Source: Bimastos eiseni
Lineage: Eukaryota > Annelida > Clitellata > Crassiclitellata > Lumbricidae
Reading direction: 5' to 3'
NCBI GenBank assembly: GCA_959347315.1
Contig: OY365814.1
Coordinates: 34,143,213 to 34,207,212, forward strand
DNA: 64,000 nucleotides
Position 1 is the first letter of the stretch, and every line of letters starts with the position of its first letter. Of the stretch, positions 63,490 through 64,000 are shown one piece after another. The notes under the pieces were generated by a model. The model saw nothing but the letters and a program-made list of their open reading frames with translations. It ran no database searches and was not told the origin of the DNA. A program made the translations under genes and the position numbers.

Positions 63490-63805
63490 CAGATTCTCTC
63501 TCAGACATTTTTCCACGTTAGGATAATTGAATTGATTTCAGTATCATGTGACTCGCGCGTTAACCAGCATCACCTTTTCTCGCAGATTCAGGTTTCAGTC
63601 TCTAGTGCAAGATTTTAATACAGTTAGCGCGAAACTTATCGAAACCGCTTGTTCGAGACGGAACAAGACTTTCATTTCAAGACAGTTTATGAAAATCGAT
63701 ACACTACCTCGAGACCGAGACAACAAGCTTCCGAGACCGAGACACTAAAAAACTGTCTCGAGACGTCTCGAGACCGAGACACTGGCTCGAGACCATACAA
63801 CTCTG
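63490..63805 (+). mobile_element. Dispersed repeat, copy 2 (CTCGAGACCGAGAC family)
   Basis: Same orientation as copy 1 at 17700-18018. Shared blocks include GTTAACCAGCATCA/GTATCA, CGCGAAACTTATCGA and ACCGAGACACTAAAAA. Both copies end at a CATACAACTCTG- or CGTACAACTCTG-like point. Confidence 0.8.
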
Positions 63806-63809
63806 CTTT

Positions 63810-63934
63810 TAGATATAATCTCAACATAATCATCATTCAGGTAGGACCTGCGCACAAAAGAGTACACCATTTCTAAAATGTTGCACACAAAAATTCTTGC
63901 GCACACGACCTCCAGGAAATTAGAGAAAACACTG
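63810..63934 (-). mobile_element. Partial second copy of the intron-5 hAT-type element
   Basis: On the minus strand from 63934: CAGTGTTTTCTCTAATTTCC, then TGTGCGCAAGAATTTTTGTG and GCAACATTTT, matching the left part of the element at 22585. The other end was not found. Confidence 0.75.
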
Positions 63935-64000
63935 CTTGTCAGATGTTTTTGACGCCATTCTTAATTCAAGTGGAGCCAAGAAGTCGCGCAGACCCTGTAT

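Overview
The window is nuclear genomic DNA from a metazoan, most likely a marine invertebrate. The coding blocks are split by GT-AG introns, the spacers are AT-rich and full of microsatellites, and there are tRNA-derived SINEs, non-LTR retrotransposon remnants and hAT-type non-autonomous DNA elements. Intronless BPI/LBP genes, a NACHT-WD40 protein, a MIEAP-domain protein and frequent TAGGCCTA-type palindromes fit an invertebrate deuterostome or lophotrochozoan. I cannot fix the phylum from sequence alone. All exon borders below were derived by hand from splice consensus and reading phase, and they agree in phase across every junction given.

Layout: (1) 488-784 minus, a small one-exon gene of unknown function. 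(2) 3084-7933 plus, KRR1, a nine-exon ribosome-biogenesis gene with one GC-AG intron. (3) 12421-11390 minus, a one-exon GT11 (FUT1/FUT2-like) alpha-1,2-fucosyltransferase. (4) 12.4-18.4 kb, a gene-poor repeat region. (5) 18498-32756 plus, a 12-exon NACHT/WD-repeat protein of about 2035 residues whose Walker A lysine is replaced by methionine; its introns hold a complete hAT-type element, SINEs and a LINE scrap. (6) 33-35.6 kb, a long decamer satellite and other repeats. (7) 50497-35677 minus, a six-exon MIEAP (SPATA18)-like protein of about 659 residues; its introns hold a 1.1-kb CAGT/CAGTAAGT satellite, a 27-bp minisatellite, a LINE fragment and a MITE. (8) 52108-60598 plus, a tandem cluster of three BPI/LBP-family secreted lipid-binding proteins, each with an uninterrupted coding region. 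(9) 60.6-64 kb, DNA-transposon and SINE remnants.

How the genes may relate: KRR1 (pre-rRNA processing) is a housekeeping gene. The BPI cluster (binding of bacterial lipopolysaccharide in the family), the NACHT-WD protein (STAND-class, possible sensor or scaffold) and the fucosyltransferase (surface and mucosal glycans) could all serve epithelial or innate immune defence, but that link is inference from family membership and closeness only. The most unusual observations are the NACHT protein with a broken P-loop, loss of the canonical BPI disulfide cysteine in the third BPI paralogue, three independent small elements with 8-bp target duplications or near-duplications, and a 129-bp duplication that copied a transposon end together with its flank.
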